Positions 17,291 to 25,000 of a stretch of 39,809 nucleotides of DNA are shown piece by piece. Source of the stretch: RGIG1993 sp964564225 (GTDB lineage Bacteria > Bacillota > Clostridia > Oscillospirales > CAG-272); the NCBI GenBank assembly GCA_964564225.1, contig CAZMAF010000007.1, positions 1 through 39,809 on the forward strand, in the 5' to 3' direction. The notes beneath the pieces were generated by a model. The model saw only the letters and a program-made list of their open reading frames with translations, was not told the origin of the DNA and ran no database searches. The translations under genes were made by a program, and so were the position numbers. Positions within the stretch are counted from its first letter, which is position 1; every line of letters begins with the position of its first letter.

Positions 17291-18640
17291 TCAGATATTT
17301 CTTATGTACAGTCCTCCCGGGAGGCTTGTAACAAGTTTTTTGATTTCAAGCATCGTGAGCGCAACCATAACCGCTGCAACGGGAATGCCGCTTCGTGCAA
17401 TTTCATCGGGGGTTGCTCCTCCGATTTTCGGTAACGCTTCGAGTATTCGTCTTTCTTCTTCCCGGAGTTCCTGAAGAATCGAAGAGAGAGGTGCCTCCTG
17501 CGTTGTCTGAGCGGCAGGGGATGTTGTCTGCGTTTTTTCCTTTTTACGGTTGCTTTGCCGTTGTTTTGGTGCGGGATACGGTATATTCTGTGTGAGAGTC
17601 GGCGTTTGTGTTACTGTATTTTCATCCATATGGTAAACGCCGTTTTGGCCGCCCTTCAGATCGTTTTTGATCGGCGTGATTGCCGTGGCGATCGGAGGTG
17701 ACGGATTCATATCGCGATGTCTTGCAATTCCTTTGAAAACGAGTCGCTCGGAATGAATTTTTGTTGGGAAAAGGCTTTCGTATTCATTGAGTATATCAAG
17801 CGCACTCGTTATCATACGAGCGCCCTCTTTAATCAGGCGGTTTGTGCCGAGTGACGTACTTTCTCCGATATTGCCGGGTAATGAGAAAAGATCGCGCCCT
17901 TGTTCAAGCGCAAGGCGGGCGGTGATCATTGCGCCGCTTTTTTCGTCTGCTTCGATAACAAGCGTTCCGAGAGATAGCGCGCTGATAATGCGATTTCGTT
18001 TGGGAAAATGATAGCCTGCCGGTTCTGTATGAGGCGGATATTCGGTAAGTACCGTTCCGTTTTCAGCGATTTCTTCCATCAGATCCCGATTGTTTTTGGG
18101 ATATACGACGTCGATACCGCAGCCGAGAACGGCAATGGTATAACCGAGTGCATCGAGTGCGCCGCGGTGACAGAAGGTATCGATACCGCTTGCCATACCC
18201 GATACGACGATAGCGCCTGCCCGCGCCATATCGCGGCTGATGACATAGGCGTTTTGTTTACCGTATTCGGTATAGCGGCGTGTGCCCACTGTGGCAATGG
18301 CGACTTCGTTATCAATTGTGGGAAGTGCGCCTCTGCCGTAGAGAAGTATAGGAAAGTCGGGAATACGGCGCAGGCGCTTGGGATAGTTGGGAGAATCGTA
18401 GGGAAGGATAAATACGTTACGTTTCTGACAGAAGTCAATTATGCGAAGCGCCTCGTCAAGACGTTTATCCGAAAGTCTGTCTGCAAGGGTTTCGCTTGCG
18501 CCTTTGGCAATCAATTCTTCGCGAGTCGATCGATAGATCGTATCAGTATCTCCGTCGAAAGCTTCAATCAGTTGACAAAGTGATTTTGTACCGGGAATTG
18601 CGGCAAGGGATAGCCACACGCTATAACGAATATCGGACAT
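17291..18640 (-). CDS. dprA: DNA-processing protein DprA with extended linker
   Basis: DprA binds incoming single-stranded DNA and loads RecA during natural transformation. The 449-residue protein has a short N-terminal helical region, the Rossmann-like DprA core (about 60-290, with SGMASGIDTFCHRGAL, GCGIDVVYPKNN and ADEKSGAMITA), a 95-residue polar linker rich in Thr, Gln and Pro (about 290-385), and a C-terminal winged helix (about 390-449). It is about 150 residues longer than the B. subtilis protein. A strong site, GGAGGT, precedes the start. The window holds no other competence gene. Confidence 0.95.
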   Translation of the reverse strand: MSDIRYSVWLSLAAIPGTKSLCQLIEAFDGDTDTIYRSTREELIAKGASETLADRLSDKRLDEALRIIDFCQKRNVFILPYDSPNYPKRLRRIPDFPILLYGRGALPTIDNEVAIATVGTRRYTEYGKQNAYVISRDMARAGAIVVSGMASGIDTFCHRGALDALGYTIAVLGCGIDVVYPKNNRDLMEEIAENGTVLTEYPPHTEPAGYHFPKRNRIISALSLGTLVIEADEKSGAMITARLALEQGRDLFSLPGNIGESTSLGTNRLIKEGARMITSALDILNEYESLFPTKIHSERLVFKGIARHRDMNPSPPIATAITPIKNDLKGGQNGVYHMDENTVTQTPTLTQNIPYPAPKQRQSNRKKEKTQTTSPAAQTTQEAPLSSILQELREEERRILEALPKIGGATPDEIARSGIPVAAVMVALTMLEIKKLVTSLPGGLYIRNI

Positions 18641-18672
18641 ACCGTACCTCCTTCTTCACTGTAATCGTTGTG

Positions 18673-19461
18673 TTATTTTTGATTTTTAAACATTTCCCAC
18701 ATCACAACGGATGCGGCGACCGAGGCGTTCAGTGACTCACAGCCTCCCATCATGGGAATATAGACTGCTGCATGGCAAGCGTTGATGATTTCGTCGGAAA
18801 GTCCGTGCCCTTCGTTGCCAATTACAAAAACGCTTTTGCTGTCGACGGTAAGCGTATCAAGTCCGATGGCAGAGTCGTTCAGTGTCGTGGCAAAGGTTTG
18901 ATAGCCGTCTTTTGCCAATGCGCAAAGCGTTCTGCCAAGGTCGGAGGTGCGTACGGTCGGTACAGCGAAGAGCGCGCCCATTGAAGCACGCATGGTTTTT
19001 GGGGAATAGACATCGGCGCAGTCGTCAGAGAGAATGACCGTTTTTATGCCGAAGGCGCGTGCCGTTCGGATGACGGTTCCGAGGTTACCGGGATCTCTCA
19101 CTGAAGACAGGCAGAGCAGGGTATCTTTATTTTTACTACTATATATTGTAGCAAATTTATGAAAGTTGTCAAGATATTTTATGACACAAAATATGCCTTG
19201 AGGTGATTTTTCGGTAGAAATTTTCTGATAGACGCTCTCGGAAACCTCGTAGCATTCTACTGATTCGGGGAGTGTACGTAAAAGATGCGTTTCATGGGCG
19301 GTGGCGAATGCGTACTGCGGTACGATTTTGCACCTTTGCATTTCATCAAAGAGCTTCTCGCCTTCGATGATAAAGAGTCCTTCGGCCTCGCGGTATTTGC
19401 GGTCGGAAAGTTTGGCAATGCGTACAATCAGTGGGTTGGTTCGTGAAGAAATGTAGGTCAC
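18673..19461 (-). CDS. TrmH/SpoU-family RNA 2'-O-methyltransferase
   Basis: The 262-residue protein has an N-terminal substrate-binding domain (SSRTNPLIVRIAKL, then EGLFIIEGEKL) and a C-terminal SPOUT domain with the trefoil-knot motifs SSVRDPGNLGTVIRTA, FVIGNEGHGLSDEI and IPMMGGCESLNASVAASV. Family members methylate ribose 2'-OH groups in rRNA or tRNA; the target here is unknown. The start is GTG (19461-19459) behind GAGGTG. It is the first gene of the minus-strand block, 32 bp before dprA. Confidence 0.9.
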   Translation of the reverse strand: MTYISSRTNPLIVRIAKLSDRKYREAEGLFIIEGEKLFDEMQRCKIVPQYAFATAHETHLLRTLPESVECYEVSESVYQKISTEKSPQGIFCVIKYLDNFHKFATIYSSKNKDTLLCLSSVRDPGNLGTVIRTARAFGIKTVILSDDCADVYSPKTMRASMGALFAVPTVRTSDLGRTLCALAKDGYQTFATTLNDSAIGLDTLTVDSKSVFVIGNEGHGLSDEIINACHAAVYIPMMGGCESLNASVAASVVMWEMFKNQK

Positions 19462-19518
19462 GGGAATAGGTCACCTCGCTTTTTTGGTGCGTATGGGCTT
19501 ATATAAAATCCAAAACAC

Positions 19519-19553
19519 CCGCAAAAAGAGGAGTAAAAGTTCTCTTTTTGCGG
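19519..19553. repeat. 12-bp perfect inverted repeat before the trmH-like gene
   Basis: CCGCAAAAAGAG (19519-19530) pairs perfectly with CTCTTTTTGCGG (19542-19553) around an 11-nt loop. It lies between the rplT terminator and the trmH-like start. On the minus strand it is followed by GTGTTTTGGATTTTAT, a weak U-rich tail, so it could be a second terminator or an attenuator or processing stem. No confident promoter for the downstream block was found here. Confidence 0.6.
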
Positions 19554-19586
19554 CTATTCCGGTATATAGAACTTATCGTTTAATAC

Positions 19587-19618
19587 GACAAAAAACCCGC
19601 CTGTGCGGGTTTTTTGTC
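19587..19618. terminator. Terminator of infC-rpmI-rplT
   Basis: A 14-bp perfect stem (GACAAAAAACCCGC and GCGGGTTTTTTGTC) with loop CTGT and U-runs on both strands lies 8 bp after the rplT stop. Confidence 0.9.
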
Positions 19619-19626
19619 ATAATTAT

Positions 19627-19986
19627 TTACGCGGAGAGCGCAGCTTTAGCTTTTTCGCAAAGCGCTGCGAAAGCAGCTTTGTCGCTTACAGCGAGTTCTG
19701 CGAGCATCTTTCTGTTGAGATCAATGCCTGCCTTCTTAAGCCCTGCAATGAAGCGGCTGTAGTTGATGCCGTTTACTTTGCACTGTGCGGAAATTCTGGT
19801 GATCCAAAGAGAACGGAAGTCTCTTTTCTTGAGCTTTCTGCCTACGAATGCGTAGTTACCGCTCTTCATAACGGCTTGCTTAGCCATCTTGAAGTGCTTG
19901 CTCTTTGCGCCCCAATAGCCCTTAGCGGCCTTGAGCATTTTATTTCTTCTCTTGCGCGTCATCAATGCGCCTTTAATTCTTGCCAT
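19627..19986 (-). CDS. rplT: 50S ribosomal protein bL20
   Basis: The 119-residue protein has the bL20 pattern: a basic N-terminal extension (MARIKGALMTRKRRNK), YWGAKSKHFKMAKQAV, and RDFRSLWITRISA. bL20 is an early 50S assembly protein that in Firmicutes also binds the leader of its own operon. It is the last gene of infC-rpmI-rplT and ends just before a strong terminator. Confidence 0.98.
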   Translation of the reverse strand: MARIKGALMTRKRRNKMLKAAKGYWGAKSKHFKMAKQAVMKSGNYAFVGRKLKKRDFRSLWITRISAQCKVNGINYSRFIAGLKKAGIDLNRKMLAELAVSDKAAFAALCEKAKAALSA

Positions 19987-20017
19987 ATCTGATTACTCCT
20001 TTTCTACTGATTATAAC

Positions 20018-20215
20018 TTAGAACTTCTGAATGAGAACCTTAACAGCAGGCGACATTGAGCTGCTGAGGTAAGCGCCGCCGCGAAGATGTCTTTTACGCT
20101 TTGCGGTCTTGATACCGAGCTTATGGCGGTGGTGCGAGTGGTTCATTTTAACCAAGCCGCTCTTGGTCAACGAAAATCTTTTAGCAGATGCTTTATGTGT
20201 TTTGATCTTTCCCAT
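20018..20215 (-). CDS. rpmI: 50S ribosomal protein bL35
   Basis: The 65-residue, very basic protein has the bL35 landmarks KTHKASAKRFSLTKSG and the motif RKRHLRGGAYLS. It lies between infC and rplT with gaps of about 30 bp, the invariant bacterial order. Confidence 0.98.
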   Translation of the reverse strand: MGKIKTHKASAKRFSLTKSGLVKMNHSHHRHKLGIKTAKRKRHLRGGAYLSSSMSPAVKVLIQKF

Positions 20216-20245
20216 TTTTGAGAACTCCTTTCAAATTATACCGTT

Positions 20246-20836
20246 TTATTCCTGTGTGGTGGGTTTGGACTGTGCGTTTTTGGTTGCGGTGGGTTTAAGA
20301 GGGGAGATGAGCATCGTCATAGAACGACCTTCCATCATCGGTTCTTTATCAACGCTTCCGACATCAGCAACGTAGTCGCGAAATCTCTGTAAAAGTTCAC
20401 GGCCGACTTCCTGATGCGCCATCTGACGACCTTTGAAGATTACAAGAACTTTTACCTTGTTACCGCTCTGAAGAAATCTGCGTGCGTTATTGGCTTTGGT
20501 GTTGAAGTCATTGGTATCAATGTGGCAGGAAAGCTGAACCTCTTTGACGTCAACTCTCGTTTGATTTTTCTTGGCTTCCTTTTTCTTCTTTTCACGGTCG
20601 AAACGGAATTTGCCATAGTCGAGTATTCTGCAAACGGGAGGATTGCCGTTCGGGGAAATCAGTACAAGGTCAAGATTTTTGTCGTATGCGCTTTCAATAG
20701 CGTTTCCGACTGTCATAATGCCCATCTGCTCGCCTTCGGGACCGATGACACGGATTTGAGATTTTTCGGTAATTGCACCTGAAATAATCTCTTCGTTTAC
20801 CAAATGTTCTTTGTCGTTACGATTGTTGATTGCGAT
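20246..20836 (-). CDS. infC: Translation initiation factor IF-3, ATC start codon
   Basis: IF-3 checks start codon pairing on the 30S subunit. The open frame runs to 20908, but its first 24 residues are leader sequence. The conserved protein begins at IAINN (NNRNDKEHLVNEEI), 9 nt after GGAGG, where the codon at 20836-20834 is ATC. Non-standard starts (ATT, ATC, CTG) are a known infC trait tied to autoregulation, because IF-3 rejects such codons. From there the protein has 196 residues: an N-terminal domain, a lysine-rich linker (FDREKKKKEAKKNQ), a C-terminal domain, and a 25-residue tail longer than that of B. subtilis. Confidence 0.95.
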   Translation of the reverse strand: MAINNRNDKEHLVNEEIISGAITEKSQIRVIGPEGEQMGIMTVGNAIESAYDKNLDLVLISPNGNPPVCRILDYGKFRFDREKKKKEAKKNQTRVDVKEVQLSCHIDTNDFNTKANNARRFLQSGNKVKVLVIFKGRQMAHQEVGRELLQRFRDYVADVGSVDKEPMMEGRSMTMLISPLKPTATKNAQSKPTTQE

Positions 20837-20988
20837 GTGAAAACACCTCCGATTAAAATAAAAAATGTGCGAAAGAAGTTTCTCCGCACACAAAAACCCA
20901 TACGACACCCAAATGCGTATGAATAGATGATATTAACCGATCGGGACAGATCCCGTCGGTGAGAACGGAGCGTTCTTCTTCTTTGAAC
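20837..20988 (-). ncRNA. Structured leader of infC-rpmI-rplT (L20-leader-like)
   Basis: About 150 nt separate the promoter from the infC ATC codon. On the minus strand the leader can form GAACG/CGTTC (20963-20975), CGGGA/TCCCG (near 20942-20955), CATACG/CGTATG (20899-20921) and finally a terminator hairpin. Firmicutes infC operons are controlled by L20-binding leaders that end in premature termination. Position and the late terminator fit this; the L20-binding motif itself was not verified. Confidence 0.65.
20855..20890 (-). terminator. Attenuator terminator in the infC leader
   Basis: On the minus strand TGTGCG (20890-20885) pairs with CGCACA (20871-20866), followed by a run of Ts broken by one A (ATTTTTTATTTT). 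It ends just upstream of the infC ribosome-binding site, so readthrough is needed for expression of all three genes. Confidence 0.7.
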
Positions 20989-20994
20989 AAGGGG

Positions 20995-21023
20995 ATTGTA
21001 TCATAGAAATTTGTATTTGTCAA
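20995..21023 (-). promoter_or_regulatory. Promoter of infC-rpmI-rplT
   Basis: On the minus strand TTGACA (21023-21018), a 17-bp spacer and TACAAT (21000-20995), about 160 bp upstream of infC. Confidence 0.85.
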
Positions 21024-21115
21024 GGGCGTTTTGGTAAAAAAATAATTTTTTTAAAAAAAATAATGGCGAGTCGGGCGGTCTTGTGATTTTTTATGGAATA
21101 AACGAGATATTTCTA

Positions 21116-21144
21116 TTGCAAAAAGTGTGAATCTGTGGTATAAT
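21116..21144 (+). promoter_or_regulatory. Promoter of the 21179 membrane protein gene
   Basis: TTGCAA (21116-21121), a 17-bp spacer and TATAAT (21139-21144), with TG one base before the -10 (extended -10). It lies 34 bp upstream of the ATG. Confidence 0.75.
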
Positions 21145-21178
21145 TTAAATTTGGTAGGTTAGAAGGGAGTTGAAGGAT

Positions 21179-21739
21179 ATGTGGAAACATTTATCGGCGC
21201 GCGCAAGGATTGCACTCTGGCTGATTGTTACTTTTGCCATTTTTCTTATGCTTCTTTTGTCGGTATTGGGTATTGCTTCGCTGTTTACTGCGGACAGTCG
21301 AGAGCGCGGCATGGTAACGTTCACCTACGGTACGGGATTGCGTCGAGACCCGTCGGTTCAAGCCGATAGACATATATACATGCCGCAAGGCGTTCCGTAT
21401 GCTGATTTTACGTATCTTTCTTCTGCGTGCTTTTTTGCTCAGAGCGGCAATGAGGAGGAAATTCGTTACGTGATAAAAACGGGTGAGGAGGCCTATGACA
21501 CGGTTACTTTTTTTTACGACAGCCGGAAGGCGATCGTGAATGGAATGCACATTACGCTTTCAAGTCCGGTCAGACTGTACGGAAAAAGTGTTCTTGTTCC
21601 ATGTGAATTCATTGTTTCATATATGGATGGTGTTACGGTAACGGTGACTGATGAAAAGATACGGGTGATATATGAAGAAGGCAAGGTGTCGTTGAGACCG
21701 TCGCTCAATCCGATTGCACCGATTGAAATTTCCGAATAA
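21179..21739 (+). CDS. Single-pass membrane protein, function unknown
   Basis: I do not recognise a named family. The 186-residue protein has a short basic N-terminus (KHLSARAR), one membrane helix at about 11-36 and an extracytoplasmic domain of about 150 residues, mostly beta-prone. The segment VRLYGKSVLVPCEFIVSYM followed by VTVTVTDEKIRVIYE resembles the copper-amine-oxidase N-terminal-like stalk domain of clostridial surface proteins, but the match is loose. An upstream TTG (21170) is in frame. The ATG at 21179, nine bases after AAGGGAG, is preferred. It precedes the surface-protein cluster, and no terminator was seen after it. Confidence 0.6.
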   Translation: MWKHLSARARIALWLIVTFAIFLMLLLSVLGIASLFTADSRERGMVTFTYGTGLRRDPSVQADRHIYMPQGVPYADFTYLSSACFFAQSGNEEEIRYVIKTGEEAYDTVTFFYDSRKAIVNGMHITLSSPVRLYGKSVLVPCEFIVSYMDGVTVTVTDEKIRVIYEEGKVSLRPSLNPIAPIEISE

Positions 21740-21845
21740 AACAAGTATTTTGCTTGGCAATATAGTTTATAGAATAGCAGTATGGTTTAAAGAAATGGTT
21801 TGATTTGTGAATGTTTTACGATTTGATGATAATTCGGAAAATGTG

Positions 21846-21872
21846 ACGCGGCAACCGCGTTAACCGCGGTTA
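21846..21872. repeat. Adjacent GC-rich hairpin and 12-bp palindrome
   Basis: ACGCGG-CAA-CCGCGT (21846-21860) is a perfect 6-bp hairpin. It is followed directly by the perfect palindrome TAACCGCGGTTA (21861-21872). They share the core AACCGCG in a very AT-rich 313-bp intergenic region upstream of the giant prepilin-like gene. They could be an operator; no regulator is encoded nearby. Confidence 0.5.
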
Positions 21873-21914
21873 TTGATATTTGATTTATAAAAAAATCCAA
21901 GTTTTTAAAAATAC

Positions 21915-21985
21915 TTGACAAAATGCGGGGGTATAATGAGTTGAAATTATTTTACATATGAATTCATATAAGGTATAGTACTATA
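21915..21985 (+). promoter_or_regulatory. Likely control region of the prepilin-Hint gene, with two palindromes
   Basis: TTGACA (21915-21920) and TATAAT (21932-21937) are present but only 11 bp apart, too close for one sigma-A promoter. Downstream are the palindromes ATATGAATTCATAT (21956-21969) and TATAGTACTATA (21974-21985). An alternative pair, TTGAAA (21941-21946) and TATAAG (21967-21972), has a 20-bp spacer with most of the first palindrome inside it, the layout used by MerR-type activators. The real start site cannot be decided. The gene itself has a strong ribosome-binding site (AAAGGAGAAGG). Confidence 0.4.
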
Positions 21986-22052
21986 TGCCTATGTTTGCCT
22001 GTAATACAGATACATCTGATACAACATATTGACGTGACAAAGGAGAAGGACT

Positions 22053-25000
22053 ATGAAAACAACCATAAATAAGAAAGGCTTTACTATCGTTGAATTGGTA
22101 ATCGTAATTGCGGTCATTGCCATTCTTGCGGCCGTTCTTATTCCTACTTTTACGGGTGTTATCAAGAATGCCAACAAGGTAGCGGATGAGCAAGAGGCGG
22201 CAATGTTTAACCGCCAGCTGGCAATAGCCGGTACGGTTACAAGCGGGGCGGAGCTTGTTAAGGCTTTGGGCGACATTCTCGGAGATGAGACTCTTGCGCC
22301 CAGAAGCGCTAGTTACGGCTATCATTATTGGTATGACGTCAAGAACAATACCGTTGTTCTTAAGTCGTATGAAGAAATCGCAGAGCTTAACGACGCGCAG
22401 AGAAGCATAGCATACTCTGATGCGAAAACTGACAGCGAGTCGGAGTTCACTGTTGTTATGCTTTCGATGGATAATGTTTTCGCTGTAAGCGATGAAGAAG
22501 GCTCACTCGGTGACGTAAGCGATCGTGTTGAGGTACTTTCTTCCGATGCTGTTGTTGCAAGGCGCATCGCCTTTGCTGAAAGCGAGCAAGACAGCTTCAG
22601 GATGTTTGGCAATTACTACCTCTTGGACAACGGCGGAAGCGTTATCGGTGAAGCACTTAGCGCGCTTGAGAGCGGCGATGACGTTGCCGACAAGGTAAAG
22701 GCGCTGACTGAAGTCAAAATCAACTCGGATAACAGGGTTATGGCGGACACCCTCATTAACAAGCTTTCTGAGGTTGTTATCGTTGGCAACGGTATGACCT
22801 TCGTCTATAATGCCGACACCGTAACAAAATTTTACTTTGCCCCCGGCATTGAGACCGTATCCTCCAACATCTACTACTATTATGAAAGTGAATATATTGC
22901 TAAGCCCGAGAACGTCGTAAGCATTACCGTTCCTTCGACCGTAACGCTTGTCGAGGAAAAAGCTCTCATTTTTGAAAGCACGGGCGAAATGAAGGTCATG
23001 GTTCAAACCGCGTTTGGGGGAGCTGAGCGGATTGCAAGCGTTTTTCAAGCCAATTCGACTAGCGGTATAATTGTTGACATATCCGATAACGAGTATACGA
23101 TCAGCGGTGCTACCTTAATGGGTGCTGACGGAAGTGAAAACCAGCTTGCTTACGGTAATCCGGTTGTGTCCTTCGATATCATAACTCCTGCCGATACCGA
23201 GTTCTGCAAGTTTGTTCTTGATAATATGTATATTGCATACAACCACACTGAAGCAATTCAGCTTGGCGCAGGCAACTTTGTCGGCGTAAACGAAGGCGCT
23301 GTTTCGTCCGAGCAAGTAATCTGGGAATCCGATAACGAGTATGTTTCGGTCAGCGCAGATGGCAAGATTTCCGTTGTTGGTATTCCGCCCGCAGGGAATT
23401 GTATTGCCAACATTACCGCTACTGCTGTTGCAGGAAACGGAGAAGCGGTAAGAACTCTTACCGTTAATATTGTAAGACCGATAGACGTTGAGTTTACCTT
23501 TGCATCGGATACTTACGATATGACGGTGGATGGCGATGATTTTGCGGAGGAAATCATCTTAACCTATAAAGGCGATACTGTCGATTTTGCCTTTACCGAT
23601 TTTTACAATAATTGCAATATTACCGGTGTAGTCGAGTGCGACACAAGCGTCACGATCATTGCCGGCGAAGGTTCGTTGTTTGAAATCAGGCATAACGGAA
23701 CGAATTACGTTCTTACACTGCTTAAGCCTACTGAGTCCGAAAATGAGACACAGCAGTTTACCGTGAAGATTGGTTCTGTGCTTACCAAGACGTTCGAGGT
23801 TTCTGTAAATGACGTTTCCGCCGAGCCTTTTAAAGTTAAGGATCCCTTTGCCAGTGCATCCTTCCTTTACCGTGTCGGCAATAAAAATGCGATAACTCTC
23901 GGAATTTTCTTTAGCAACGATAAGCCTGCGGAAACGACGGATCTGAAAATAACCGACGTCACGCTTTTGGCGCCTATAGGTACTAATGCCAATTTCAAAG
24001 CCACGGTAAACAACACCGCATCCAATAACGGCGCTTGGTCTGTCAGTGGCGATAATTGGGAAAGTACCACAATCCAATTCAGCGGTACGGGTGTTGCAAA
24101 GATTCAACTTGGCGAGGTTTCCATAACCGTCGAAGTTGTTGACGGCTTGAACGCGCTTTCGTACGCAGACTTCAAGAGCGGAAATAATATCGTTATGCTC
24201 GGCGATATTGCGATATCATCCGGCTCAAAGTTCGCATTTATGAATACCACTCTTTACGGTAACGACTTCACTTTTGACGTAAGCGCGGGAAATTACAATG
24301 CCGATTCGGACAGCGTATTAACTGATAATTACGTGATCTACCTTTTTAACGGTATACTCGATAACGTAAAGATAATCGGAAAAGTATTTGATTCCTTCTC
24401 GATTACTGATGACAGCGCCGACAATATTTGTAATGTTCTTGTCGCGGGCGAAAGTAAAATTCTGAACTGTTATATTTCTTATTGCTCCGCACCCGTTCGT
24501 CTGAAGAACGGAAATCTCGAAATCGTAAACACTACTCTTTTAGGCGGCAGTGTTGCAAACCTTGACATCAGAGGCGGTCACGTAATACTCGATACGGTAA
24601 CGACTATAAACCAGAAGAGTGTAAACGGCACCCCTGCGAGCGAGGGCGCTGTAGGCTTGGGCGTGATTGTATGGTATGAGGGCATAACGGATGCGAGCGT
24701 TACGGTTAAGGGCACATTTACCCAGTACAATTGCATGTCGGAAAGCGACTTCAAGAGTATTCCTCTTTCGTTGAACGGCATTTCTCTCTCGAATACTATT
24801 GCAAACGCGATATTCGATGCCAATAGCGGTACGTCTAAGTTCATTTATACCGATAATAGCGGTATCAGATGGATAAATACAGGTATATTTTCCATGACCG
24901 ATGCTTTCTCAAGCGATCATATCAACCACGTGGCTTTCAGCAATAGTAACGAATATGACGGCGCGGCGGTTTCTTACAGCTATATGGGTAAGACCTACAA

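Noticed and set aside
20837..20908. 24-residue N-terminal extension of IF-3
   Set aside because: It is the leader RNA with attenuator hairpin read in frame; the ribosome-binding site points to ATC at 20836.
21915..21937. TTGACA and TATAAT upstream of the prepilin-Hint gene as one promoter
   Set aside because: The spacer is 11 bp, outside the range used by sigma-A RNA polymerase.
22503..23048. Long minus-strand frame (and others at 23559-24107, 25830-26306) inside the prepilin-Hint gene
   Set aside because: These are antisense shadows of a clearly coding plus-strand frame, with no ribosome-binding sites or protein features.
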